Below are positions 9,397 through 17,858 of a stretch of 33,109 nucleotides of DNA, piece by piece. Position 1 is the first letter of the stretch. Every line of letters begins with the position of its first letter. A program made the translations under genes and the position numbers. The notes under the pieces were generated by a model. The model did not search any database and was not told where the DNA came from. It was given only the letters and a program-made list of their open reading frames with translations. Origin of the DNA: Eudoraea sp. (GTDB lineage: Bacteria; Bacteroidota; Bacteroidia; Flavobacteriales; Flavobacteriaceae); contig JAHEHU010000021.1 in the NCBI GenBank assembly GCA_024639765.1, positions 1-33,109 of the forward strand, given 5' to 3'.

Positions 9397-10716
9397 ATGG
9401 ATGTTTTCTCCAGTTACAACATAATCATTGAGGCATCGGTTATTCTGATCCTGTCCTTTATCTTCAATGGTATTTCCAAAAAAACCAATATCCCTTCTGT
9501 CTTACTTCTTATTCTTCTGGGGGTTATTCTTCAATTTGTCCTTTCTTATTTTTCCTCAGATACTGTAGACTTCTTTCCTGCTCTAGAGGTTTTAGGTATT
9601 ATTGGATTGATCATGATCGTCCTGGAGGCCGCTCTGGAATTGGAACTTAAAAGGGAAAAGCTAATGCCGATATTGAAGTCAATGGCGGTGGCCCTAATTG
9701 GCCTAATAGGGTCTGCGTATCTTGCGGCGTTGATCTTACATCAGTTCATTCCAGATATGAGCATGCAATCTGCCTGGCTTTACGCAACCCCTCTTTCTAT
9801 TCTCTCGAGTGCAATTATCATTCCTAGTGTTAGCGGATTATCTGATCAAAAGAAGGAATTCCATATCTACGAAAGTACGTTTTCCGATATTATGGGGATC
9901 ATGATGTTCTATTTCTTAGTTGGCGGCTTAAACCCGGCCTCCGATGGCGGTGTTGGGGGTTTTGCACTCAATATTGTTTTAACCATCGTTATTTCGATCA
10001 TCGCCAGTTATGCTATCATCCTTGTTTTTCAGGAAATAAAAAGTCAGGCTAAACTATTCCTGCTAATTGCGGTGCTCCTACTCCTTTACGCCATTGGAAA
10101 ACAATTTCATTTGTCTTCCCTTCTGATCATCCTCATTTTCGGGTTGGTGATCGCCAATATGAAGTTGTTCTTTAAAGGTAAATTTGCCGTTTTCCTTGAT
10201 CATGAAAAGGCGCACCGTATTTATCATGAACTACATATAGTAACCCTTGAGACTGCTTTTGTGGTGCGCACTTTCTTTTTTGTCATTTTTGGCCTCACCA
10301 TAGTAGTTTCATCGCTACTCAGCTTTAGCGTAGCAATGATAAGCCTTCTGATGATTGTTTCTATTTATGTAGTTCGCTTCATTGTATTACGTGTTTTTTA
10401 TGGAAAGGACATACTGCCACAACTCTTTATTGCACCGCGTGGCCTTATTACCGTGCTTTTATTCTATGCTATTCCGGCAGAAGCACAGGTAACCTCTTTT
10501 GAACCCGGAATCTTATTGTTTGTAATTATTGGCAGCAGTTTGGTCATGACATGGGCCATGATCAAAGATAAAAGGAAGATGAATTCCTTGATTGATATGG
10601 CAGACAAGGAAATACTAGCTATGGAAAAAGAGGATGTAACTCTGGAAGAAGGAGAAGAAGCCCCATCCTTGGTTCCTTCAAAAGACACTCTTGACAAAGA
10701 CGAACCACCCGCATAA
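9397..10716 (+). CDS. Cation:proton antiporter (CPA1/NhaP-like)
   Basis: This 439-residue integral membrane protein has about a dozen hydrophobic segments over residues 5-385. Features match the Na+/H+ exchanger domain: an early amphipathic stretch ISKKTNIPSVLLLILLGV, an EAALELELKREKL segment and a late APRGLITVLLFYAIPAE segment. Monovalent cation/proton exchange for pH or sodium homeostasis is the expected role. The last 50 residues are cytosolic and strongly acidic. It stands alone, divergent from rimP, and is followed by a convergent tRNA gene. The transported ion cannot be told from sequence. Confidence 0.85.
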   Translation: MDVFSSYNIIIEASVILILSFIFNGISKKTNIPSVLLLILLGVILQFVLSYFSSDTVDFFPALEVLGIIGLIMIVLEAALELELKREKLMPILKSMAVALIGLIGSAYLAALILHQFIPDMSMQSAWLYATPLSILSSAIIIPSVSGLSDQKKEFHIYESTFSDIMGIMMFYFLVGGLNPASDGGVGGFALNIVLTIVISIIASYAIILVFQEIKSQAKLFLLIAVLLLLYAIGKQFHLSSLLIILIFGLVIANMKLFFKGKFAVFLDHEKAHRIYHELHIVTLETAFVVRTFFFVIFGLTIVVSSLLSFSVAMISLLMIVSIYVVRFIVLRVFYGKDILPQLFIAPRGLITVLLFYAIPAEAQVTSFEPGILLFVIIGSSLVMTWAMIKDKRKMNSLIDMADKEILAMEKEDVTLEEGEEAPSLVPSKDTLDKDEPPA

Positions 10717-10745
10717 AAAAACCCATTACCAAAGTAATGGGCTTA
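10715..10745 (-). terminator. Intrinsic terminator of tRNA-Gln, possibly also used by the antiporter gene
   Basis: The 8-bp stem CCCATTAC/GTAATGGG (10722-10741) with a CAAA loop is preceded on the plus strand by a run of seven A. Read on the minus strand it is a hairpin followed by U7, placed just after the tRNA. On the plus strand the following CTTATCTC is a weak T-tract. Confidence 0.75.
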
Positions 10746-10756
10746 TCTCTTTTATG

Positions 10757-10828
10757 TTGGCCTACTAGGACTCGAACCTAGAACGACTGGACCAAAACCA
10801 GCTGTGTTGCCAATTACACCATAGGCCA
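10757..10828 (-). tRNA. tRNA-Gln (anticodon UUG)
   Basis: On the minus strand a full cloverleaf can be drawn. The acceptor arm TGGCCTA pairs with TAGGCCA over 7 bp. The D arm is GTGT/ACAC. The anticodon arm GCTGG/CCAGT encloses the loop TTTTGGT, giving anticodon TTG. The T arm CTAGG/CCTAG encloses TTCGAGT. The discriminator is A and CCA is not encoded. It is an isolated single tRNA between a promoter (10847-10877) and a terminator. Confidence 0.96.
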
Positions 10829-10846
10829 ATGGTGTGAAAGAGCGTG

Positions 10847-10877
10847 CAAATTTAAGACAAAGTTTCATTTGCACAAA
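10847..10877 (-). promoter_or_regulatory. Promoter of tRNA-Gln
   Basis: On the minus strand TTTG (10874-10877), a 19-bp spacer and TAAATTTG (10847-10854) match the Bacteroidota consensus TTTG-N17-20-TAnnTTTG in both elements. It lies 18 bp upstream of the mature tRNA 5' end. Confidence 0.75.
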
Positions 10878-10997
10878 TATTTTTAATTACAATCCTCTTT
10901 ATATTCAGCAACTTTTGCTGTTAAAGGTTTAAGAAATATTGATCTTAATATTTATTTAAATTAGTAATTTCGCCACTATTGGTAAAAGAAAGACCGA

Positions 10998-13900
10998 ATG
11001 TTTGCGAAAAACTTTGAAAAATGGGACTCTATCCTTGGCTGGGGAGTCTTTTTTATAGCCCTTATAGTTTATGGATTAACCGTGGAGCCAACAGGAAGTT
11101 GGTGGGACGCGGGTGAATACATTACTACCTCCGCAAAATTACAGGTAGCGCATCCACCTGGAGCGCCATTATTGCAAATGTTAGGCGCATTTTTTGCCAT
11201 GTTTGCTTTTGAGGCAGACCAGGTTGCGAGAATGGTCAATTATATGTCTGGGGTTTCTAGTGCTTTTACCATCCTTTTTATGTTCTGGACCATTACCAAT
11301 CTTACACGGAAGCTTATAGCCGGGGCAGGTGAGTTGAACAATTCCAAAGCTATAGCTGTTTTTGGTAGCGGTATAGTTGGCTCCCTGGCCTTCACTTTTT
11401 CGGATAGTTTTTGGTTCAATGCAGTGGAGACAGAGGTATACGCCATGGCCAGTTTTATTATGGCCCTTTTGTTATGGCTTGGTCTTAAATGGATAGATAA
11501 TCTGGATCATCCCAGGGGCAATAAGTATTTGATCCTGATCTCATTTGTGGTAGGTCTCACCTTTGGAATCCAGTTTATGGGGTTCTTAGCGATCCCATCC
11601 ATAGGTCTGTTGTATTATTTTAAAACGTATAAGGAGACCACTATCAAGAATTTCTTGTTGGCCAATATAATTGTGGTGGCCATTCTGATGCTTGTCTATA
11701 AATTCTCTCTCACCTATGTACTGAAACTCTTTGGATGGAGTGAAGTTTTCTTTATCAACAGTATTGGACTGCCATTTAATTCGGGAACTATCATCATGGG
11801 TCTCCTCTTCACAGGAGTGTTCATATATGCCCTGAGATATACCAGAAACAACAATTACCGCAGAGCAAATACCTTTGTTTTATGTCTTATGTTCTTATTA
11901 CTAGGCTTTTCTTCCTGGCTCATGTTACCTATACGTGCCAATGCCAATGTGGTAATTAACGAGAATAATCCGTCTGATGCACGTTCATTATTGGCCTATT
12001 ATAACAGGGAGCAATATCCCGGAGTAGATAGTCCCATTTACGGCACCTATTATTCGGACACCTTTGCTTCTCCCGGTGAGGACAGAGATGATAAACCTAA
12101 ATATGAAAAAGACGAGGCTCTAGGAAAATATATCATTGTAAATAAATACAAGGATGCCATTCAGGGTCCTAATCCCGAGCATCAGGGACTTCTTCCAAGA
12201 ATGTGGAGCGATCAACACGCAGAAAATTACATGAAATTCTTTGGTCCGCTCGAATTTCGGATGACCACCAGTAATGAAGAATTACAAAAAGCTGTGACCC
12301 AAATAAAAACGGGTTATGCCAATGGGGAGATCGATGCGGAACAATATATTAGTTTTCTACGCCAATTTGGTGAATACCTGGAGGTGCAACCACCGTCTCT
12401 TTGGCAAAACATCAAATACATGATACAATTCCAATTTGGATACATGTATGGTCGATATTTTATGTGGAATTTTGTTGGAAAACAAGATGATCTGCAGGGC
12501 CGTTACAATGGTAATGGAGAATGGTTGAGCGGTATTGGTTTTATTGACAGTATTCGGCTGGGAAGCCAGGATAATCTTCCCGGAGATGTGCTGGCAAACA
12601 AAGGGCGAAATACCTATTTCTTCCTTCCATTAATTTTGGGGATCATTGGGTTGGTGTTTCAGATATCAAAAGATCCCAAACAATTTTGGGTGCTTTTCGT
12701 ATTTTTTATTTTTACCGGAATCGCCATTCAATTCTATACAAACCCATACATCTTTCAACCCCGTGAAAGAGATTATTCTCTGGTAGGCTCGTTCTATATT
12801 TTTGCCCTTTGGATTGGGCTGGGGGTCTATGGCCTGTATGAAGAATTCAGCAAATTTGTTACCCCAAAAATATGGGCGCCGGTCATTAGTCTGGTTTGTC
12901 TTCTGGCAGTACCCGGCGTAATGGCCTACCAGAATTGGGATGATCATGATCGTTCCGGAAGATACACTGCCCGTTCGGCTGCCATGGCCTATTTAGACTC
13001 CTGTCAGGAGGAAGCCGGGGCCATGCTATTTACTATTGGAGACAATGATACATTTCCATTGTGGTATGTACAAGAGGTTGAAGGCTATAGGAACGATGTG
13101 CGGGTGATATGTACAAGCCTTTTTGCGACGGACTGGTATGTAGATCAAATGAAACGCAAGGCTTACCGGAGCGAACCTATTCCTTCGCAACTCAGCCATG
13201 ATCTGTATCGGTATGGAAATAGAGATGTCATCTACTATCAAGGCATAACCGACAAGCGATGGGATATTAAAGACTTTATGAATTGGATAGAAAGCAATAA
13301 TCCACAAACAAAGCTTGGTTCCTTGTTGGAAAAACAAGGGGCTGACTTAAGTGGTTATTCTGAAAGCACATTAGACCTGGTGTACTATCCCACAAATAAA
13401 ATACGGATACCGGTAAATAAAAAGAATGTCCTGGAATCGGGCTTGGTAAAAGAAAAAGATTCAGCACTTATCGTTGATTATATTGACGTAGACCTGCCCC
13501 AGGCACTTCCAAAAAACCGGATTATGATGCTCGATATCATTGCTAATAATGATTGGAAGCGGCCTATCTATTTTTCAGGTGGTAGTTTTGACAAGGCCGA
13601 GTATATATGGATGAAGGACTACCTTCAATTAGAGGGCCTCGCCTATAAATTAGTACCTATCAAGACAAAGAACCCAAGTTCATACGAAATGGGACGTATA
13701 GACACAGACGAAATGTACAGGATCGTAAAAGGATGGGATTGGGGTAACTCAGGAAGCCCGGACATTTATCATGATCCACAAACAAGAACCCAGGGACTTT
13801 CTTTTAGAAGTAATCTGGCCCGTTTGGTAGAAGCTTTAATAAACGAAAATAAAATAGACAAGGCCAAAGAAATTATAGATCTCACCATTGAAAATCTGCC

Positions 13901-14312
13901 GGTAGCCAAATACGGCTTCTATACGTTTGTGGAACCCTTTGTGGATGGGTATTACAAAGTAGGAGAAACTCAAAAAGCAAGAGCTCTCTTTGAAGAACTA
14001 AAGCAGGTCTACCAAGATCGATTAAACTACTATCAGGGAACACCTCTCGATGAGCAGTATCAGAACCTGGAAGATATTATTGGAGATATGGAAGGCTATC
14101 GCAGGATCATAGACATACTTATCGAAAATAACGATCGGGAAATGGCGGAAAAAGAGACAACAGTATTCAATGAACACATAGATCAGTTCAGCCATTTCTA
14201 TCAGGATGAACTATTGGAAGACGCTCCGGTTGAGGACATCTACGAACAGGAAGTTCCTGACACATTATCTGTTTCAGACTCGGTTGTACCAGATACAACA
14301 CCGGTAGAGTAA
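10998..14312 (+). CDS. DUF2723 multi-span membrane protein (O-mannosyltransferase-like), with C-terminal helical-repeat region
   Basis: This 1104-residue protein has about 12 hydrophobic spans in residues 1-640 and a large soluble C-terminal part. The DUF2723 signature is at the N-terminus: EPTGSWWDAGEYITT (residues 30-44), with acidic D37 and E40, then AHPPGAPLLQ. The family includes TMEM260, described as a protein O-mannosyltransferase, so a GT-C-type lipid-sugar-dependent glycosyltransferase is a reasonable inference. The soluble part contains the conserved GDNDTFPLWYVQ block near 681. A TPR-like helical region follows (about 933-1015: NKIDKAKEIIDLTIENLP, VGETQKARALFEELKQ). It ends in an acidic Asp/Val/Pro-rich tail. 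It is a single gene with no glycan cluster beside it. The transferred sugar and targets are unknown. Confidence 0.85.
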   Translation: MFAKNFEKWDSILGWGVFFIALIVYGLTVEPTGSWWDAGEYITTSAKLQVAHPPGAPLLQMLGAFFAMFAFEADQVARMVNYMSGVSSAFTILFMFWTITNLTRKLIAGAGELNNSKAIAVFGSGIVGSLAFTFSDSFWFNAVETEVYAMASFIMALLLWLGLKWIDNLDHPRGNKYLILISFVVGLTFGIQFMGFLAIPSIGLLYYFKTYKETTIKNFLLANIIVVAILMLVYKFSLTYVLKLFGWSEVFFINSIGLPFNSGTIIMGLLFTGVFIYALRYTRNNNYRRANTFVLCLMFLLLGFSSWLMLPIRANANVVINENNPSDARSLLAYYNREQYPGVDSPIYGTYYSDTFASPGEDRDDKPKYEKDEALGKYIIVNKYKDAIQGPNPEHQGLLPRMWSDQHAENYMKFFGPLEFRMTTSNEELQKAVTQIKTGYANGEIDAEQYISFLRQFGEYLEVQPPSLWQNIKYMIQFQFGYMYGRYFMWNFVGKQDDLQGRYNGNGEWLSGIGFIDSIRLGSQDNLPGDVLANKGRNTYFFLPLILGIIGLVFQISKDPKQFWVLFVFFIFTGIAIQFYTNPYIFQPRERDYSLVGSFYIFALWIGLGVYGLYEEFSKFVTPKIWAPVISLVCLLAVPGVMAYQNWDDHDRSGRYTARSAAMAYLDSCQEEAGAMLFTIGDNDTFPLWYVQEVEGYRNDVRVICTSLFATDWYVDQMKRKAYRSEPIPSQLSHDLYRYGNRDVIYYQGITDKRWDIKDFMNWIESNNPQTKLGSLLEKQGADLSGYSESTLDLVYYPTNKIRIPVNKKNVLESGLVKEKDSALIVDYIDVDLPQALPKNRIMMLDIIANNDWKRPIYFSGGSFDKAEYIWMKDYLQLEGLAYKLVPIKTKNPSSYEMGRIDTDEMYRIVKGWDWGNSGSPDIYHDPQTRTQGLSFRSNLARLVEALINENKIDKAKEIIDLTIENLPVAKYGFYTFVEPFVDGYYKVGETQKARALFEELKQVYQDRLNYYQGTPLDEQYQNLEDIIGDMEGYRRIIDILIENNDREMAEKETTVFNEHIDQFSHFYQDELLEDAPVEDIYEQEVPDTLSVSDSVVPDTTPVE

Positions 14313-14361
14313 GATACGTTTAGAATAGTTAGGATGTATTTTCGGTCAGAAAGGGAATACC

Positions 14362-14658
14362 TTAAATGTATTCGTTAAGGATACCGATAAGGGTATTGGC
14401 GTCTTGCTCACCACTTTGCCTCCAAACCATCTCACCCTTTTTGTAGATCATAAGTGTGGGCAATCCCTTTACTCTCAATGCTTGTGAGAGCTCTTTGTTC
14501 TTATCTACATCAATCTTAATGACCTTCCCCTTATCGCCGAGGGCCGCAGCCACATCGCGAAGAACAGGGTGCATGGCAGTAGATTGTTCATTCCATTCAG
14601 CATAGAAATCAAGTAACACTGGTACATTGAGATCTATTAGTTCACCGAATTTAGACAT
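14362..14658 (-). CDS. Thioredoxin-fold protein lacking active-site cysteines
   Basis: This 98-residue protein has the full thioredoxin layout: the beta strand VPVLLDFYAEW, then helix AMHPVLRDVAAALG, IKIDVDKNKELSQALRVKG, the cis-proline motif LPTL (P67) and the closing strands YKKGEMVWRQSG. The usual WCGPC is W22-N-E-Q-S26, so both redox cysteines are absent and no other Cys is present. It therefore cannot be a disulfide reductase; a binding, scaffold or chaperone-like role is inferred. I chose the ATG at 14658. A GTG three codons upstream (14667) is possible but less likely. It is convergent with the DUF2723 gene and probably transcribed alone, from a -7 element at 14682-14689. Confidence 0.85.
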   Translation of the reverse strand: MSKFGELIDLNVPVLLDFYAEWNEQSTAMHPVLRDVAAALGDKGKVIKIDVDKNKELSQALRVKGLPTLMIYKKGEMVWRQSGEQDANTLIGILNEYI

Positions 14659-14681
14659 AGGTATCACATTGGGTTACAAAT

Positions 14682-14689
14682 CAAATGTA
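14682..14689 (-). promoter_or_regulatory. Probable -7 element for the thioredoxin-fold gene
   Basis: TACATTTG on the minus strand is an exact TAnnTTTG match 23 bp upstream of the ATG at 14658. No clear -33 TTG was found. Confidence 0.45.
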
Positions 14690-14750
14690 AGAAAAAATGT
14701 TAAAATTATAATGAAAGCGTCATTTTTGTAAGAATCCTTTAACATAAATC

Positions 14751-15989
14751 TTATACAGTTACTTTCTTTTTAAGGGTAATAACGGTAATTTCTGGCCAGA
14801 TCCCCACTCTCCCGGGATAACCTAGAAATCCAAATCCCCTGTTTACATTGATCATTTTTCCCATTTCCTCATAAATGCCTGCCCAATATTTGTATCGCCA
14901 TTTCACCGGACTCCATTTTACCCATCCGGGGATCTCTATCCCAAACTGCATCCCATGGGTATGCCCACTAAGCGTTAAATGATAATGATAGTCATCATGG
15001 ATCACCACATCTTCCCAATGAGATGGGTCGTGGCTCAATAATATTTTAAAATCATCTTTGTGGATGTCTTTGGCCGCTTTTTTAAGATCCCCGGCTTTTT
15101 TAAAACCTCCTCTACCCCAATTCTCAACTCCAATCAATGCTATTTTGTCATCCCCTTTTTGTAGGTAGCGGCTTTCATTCAACAAAAGGTCAAAACCTAT
15201 TTCTCGTTGTATCGTTATGAGGTCCTCAAAATTTTGTATTTTATGTTCCGGAGTTTCCCAGTCTGTTTTGTAGTCCCCATAATCATGATTCCCAAGGATG
15301 GAGAATTTTCCATCTTTTGCTTCTAGGGTTGCGAACAATTCTTTCCAGGGTTCCATCTCCCGGGCCATATTATTTACCAAATCACCGGTAAATAAAATGG
15401 CATCACTTTGTTGTTCATTTATAAGGTTAACCGCGTATTCTATTTTTTTCCGATTGTCAAAACTACCACTGTGAATATCTGAGATCTGCGTGATCTGATA
15501 GCCGTGAAAAGCTTTGGGTAGATCATCGAATTCCAGTTCGTATTTTAAAACCCTGAAATCGTACTTTCCTCTGTACATCCCATATAACAAGGCACTAAAC
15601 GGGACAGCTGCTATGCCCATGGCTATCATGCTTAAAAAGCGCCTTCTAGCAGGCAAGCTAAATTCTCCTGAAGAACCAAAAACTCTTTGTATCGTAGCGG
15701 CCATCACTCTGAAAATATCCTCGGAGAATAAAAAGACAATGGTAATGATCTCAAAAGTGAGTATGGCGATCAAAAAACCAAAAGCATAACTCCTGGGCCG
15801 GTTAAGAACAGTGCCGTCATTTTCTCCAACGGTAAATTGATATATGAAATTGCCAAGAACCAGCAGGGCAAGTGCCATAAATATGTAATAGACATAAGGA
15901 AAGCGTGAAGCTGTCTTAATTGCCTGCAGGGAATAATATCCCAGTATAAAATAAATTGCAATAAAAACCAACCAACGTAGCAGTAACAT
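14751..15989 (-). CDS. Membrane-anchored metallophosphoesterase
   Basis: This 412-residue protein has four hydrophobic segments in the first 140 residues (about 5-22, 32-52, 68-88, 118-137). A calcineurin-like phosphoesterase domain follows. The metal ligands are all present: DIH 171-173, GD 202-203, GNHD 233-236, SH 319-320 and GHTHG 342-346. This is the YaeI/YkuE-like layout, in which homologues act on phospho-compounds at the membrane. The substrate here is unknown. It lies 55 bp downstream of cutC on the same strand and is probably cotranscribed with it. Confidence 0.9.
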   Translation of the reverse strand: MLLLRWLVFIAIYFILGYYSLQAIKTASRFPYVYYIFMALALLVLGNFIYQFTVGENDGTVLNRPRSYAFGFLIAILTFEIITIVFLFSEDIFRVMAATIQRVFGSSGEFSLPARRRFLSMIAMGIAAVPFSALLYGMYRGKYDFRVLKYELEFDDLPKAFHGYQITQISDIHSGSFDNRKKIEYAVNLINEQQSDAILFTGDLVNNMAREMEPWKELFATLEAKDGKFSILGNHDYGDYKTDWETPEHKIQNFEDLITIQREIGFDLLLNESRYLQKGDDKIALIGVENWGRGGFKKAGDLKKAAKDIHKDDFKILLSHDPSHWEDVVIHDDYHYHLTLSGHTHGMQFGIEIPGWVKWSPVKWRYKYWAGIYEEMGKMINVNRGFGFLGYPGRVGIWPEITVITLKKKVTV

Positions 15990-16044
15990 AACTGTTTTTT
16001 ACAAATATATTTCTTTAACCTACCCTCTGCCCAGGTTTTTAGAG

Positions 16045-16767
16045 TTAATTAACGCTTTCAATTACTTTTTTCAAAATGTCCGGATCGCTCACAAGTACTT
16101 CATTCTCGGCAATTCCCCTGGCTGAATTCATGGATATTTTAGGCAATATGGCGGTGTTCAAAATTCTTTTGGTAGCCGATAAATGAATGGCTTTAAACCC
16201 TGCCTGTTTAAAGTATACAGCATTGTGATCCCGAATTCCTGCACCCGGCATAATGGTACATGTATTCGATTTTTTATGCAGCTGTTTCAGCAAGGAAATC
16301 CCTTCCATAGCAGATGAAGCCTGACCAGAGGTAAGCAAGGAATCTACCCCCATTTTCTGTAATTCAATAAATGTCTCTTCCGGGTCGTTAATAAGGTCAA
16401 AAGCCCTGTGAAAAGTAAAAGAGCAGGAACCTGAAGCCTCTATTAAAGCAGAAGTACGATCCCAATCTACCTGGAGATCAGGCTTTAATACTCCGGAGAC
16501 GATTCCGTTAACCCCCAGAGAACTACAAATTGCTATATCTTCCAACATGATCTGAAATTCATGATCAGAATAGAAGAAATCCCCACTCCGAGGTCTGATC
16601 AGCACATGCACGGGGATACTCAGCATCTCCATCACTTTCTTTATAAGCCCATATGAAGGAGTGATACCTCCTATAGTAAGTTCCGAACAAAGTTCAATCC
16701 TGTGGGCACCTGCACCTTGTGCATATAAGGCAGATTCCATAGAATTTGAACAAACTTCTACTATCAT
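16045..16767 (-). CDS. cutC: CutC family protein
   Basis: This 240-residue TIM-barrel protein starts MIVEVCSNSMESAL and contains the CutC hallmarks: AGAHRIELCSELTIGGITPS, VHVLIRPRSGDFFYS, GVLKPDLQVDW, FHRAFDLINDPEETF, LLTSGQASSAMEG and IMPGAGIRDHN. CutC was linked to copper homeostasis in E. coli, but direct copper handling is disputed and the reaction is uncertain. I chose the ATG at 16767 because the family starts at this Met. An upstream ATG at 16800 would add 11 residues unlike the family and leave only 3 bp to the divergent gene at 16804. Confidence 0.92.
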   Translation of the reverse strand: MIVEVCSNSMESALYAQGAGAHRIELCSELTIGGITPSYGLIKKVMEMLSIPVHVLIRPRSGDFFYSDHEFQIMLEDIAICSSLGVNGIVSGVLKPDLQVDWDRTSALIEASGSCSFTFHRAFDLINDPEETFIELQKMGVDSLLTSGQASSAMEGISLLKQLHKKSNTCTIMPGAGIRDHNAVYFKQAGFKAIHLSATKRILNTAILPKISMNSARGIAENEVLVSDPDILKKVIESVN

Positions 16768-16803
16768 AATTGCTATCTTTAAAGCTATAAATGTAAACAT
16801 CCC

Positions 16804-17802
16804 ATGGGTATGGAAAGAAGAAAGTTTTTAAAAAACTCCGGTTTGGGTGGAGCTGCCATCTTAGGAGGTACCTTGTTGGGTGCCTGCAAGGAACAAAAAA
16901 AAGAGGAAGAGGTCTTACCCACTAAAAATAACAAAGGACCAATCGTGATTGCCACCTGGAATGTTCCAAATGCAACAGCAAAAGCCTTCGAGGTATTAGA
17001 TGCTAATGGCTCTGCATTAGATGCCGTAGAGCAAGGTGTTATGATAGAAGAAGCTGATGTTAACAACCAATCTGTAGGCAAAGGCGGAAGACCGGATAGG
17101 GATGGAAATGTAACCCTGGACGCCTGTATCATGGATAAAGACAGCAGATGTGGTTCTGTGGTATATCTTCAAAATGTTGTACACGCCGTTTCTGTGGCCA
17201 GAAAGGTCATGGAAGAAACGCCCCATGTTATGTTGGCTGGGGCAGGTGCCCTGCAGTTTGCCCAGGAAATGGGTTTCCCTGAAGAAGACTTACTGACAGA
17301 AAAGTCGAGAGAAGAATGGTTCGAATGGAAAAAAACCTCTGAATACCAACCTGTAATCAATATTGAAAATCACGATACCATTGGCATGCTTGCCATTGAC
17401 GCCAATGGAGATATTGCAGGCGCATGCACTACCAGCGGTATGGCCTATAAAATGGCCGGGCGCGTTGGCGATTCCCCAATTATTGGCGCCGGATTATTTG
17501 TTGACAACGAAGTGGGAGGGGCAACCGCTACAGGAATGGGTGAAGAAGTAGTGCGTACCGTCGGAAGTTTTTTAATTGTGGAATTGATGAGACAGGGGAA
17601 ATCACCACAAGAGGCCTGTGAAGAAGGGGTGCGGCGAATCATTGCTAAAAAGAAAAACTATCAGGATATTCAAATAGGTTTTATCGCCATCAATAAGGCC
17701 GGGGAAACCGGCGGTTATTGTATACATCCCGGATTCTCTTACAGGCAGTATTCAGGTGAAGGTCATGTGAATACACCCGCAAAGAGTTTTATAGGTGCCT
17801 GA
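16804..17802 (+). CDS. N4-(beta-N-acetylglucosaminyl)-L-asparaginase (glycosylasparaginase), exported lipoprotein
   Basis: This 332-residue Ntn-hydrolase precursor cleaves the GlcNAc-Asn bond of N-glycosylated asparagine. It begins with a twin-arginine signal (ERRKFLK, residues 4-10), a hydrophobic stretch and a lipobox LLGAC with Cys28, so it is probably Tat-exported and lipid-anchored. The self-cleavage site is in HDTIGM, with Thr192 as the new N-terminal nucleophile. Substrate-site residues R220 and D223 (GRVGDSP) and the TATGMGEE segment follow. The enzyme family is known from Elizabethkingia (Flavobacterium) meningosepticum. An isoaspartyl peptidase is the alternative, but HDTIGM favours glycosylasparaginase. 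Divergent from cutC with 36 bp between, and 56 bp upstream of polA. Confidence 0.92.
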   Translation: MGMERRKFLKNSGLGGAAILGGTLLGACKEQKKEEEVLPTKNNKGPIVIATWNVPNATAKAFEVLDANGSALDAVEQGVMIEEADVNNQSVGKGGRPDRDGNVTLDACIMDKDSRCGSVVYLQNVVHAVSVARKVMEETPHVMLAGAGALQFAQEMGFPEEDLLTEKSREEWFEWKKTSEYQPVINIENHDTIGMLAIDANGDIAGACTTSGMAYKMAGRVGDSPIIGAGLFVDNEVGGATATGMGEEVVRTVGSFLIVELMRQGKSPQEACEEGVRRIIAKKKNYQDIQIGFIAINKAGETGGYCIHPGFSYRQYSGEGHVNTPAKSFIGA

Positions 17803-17858
17803 TCCTTTAGATTGGTCAAGAATCTTTGTAGTTTTGAAACTCTTCATTATTCATTTAT

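Noticed and set aside
10965-10972. TAATTTCG as a promoter -7 element for the DUF2723 gene.
   Set aside because: One mismatch to TAnnTTTG and no TTG at suitable spacing; not strong enough to list.
16768-16800. N-terminal extension of CutC to the ATG at 16800.
   Set aside because: The extra 11 residues do not match the family start, and the gene would almost touch the divergent asparaginase start.
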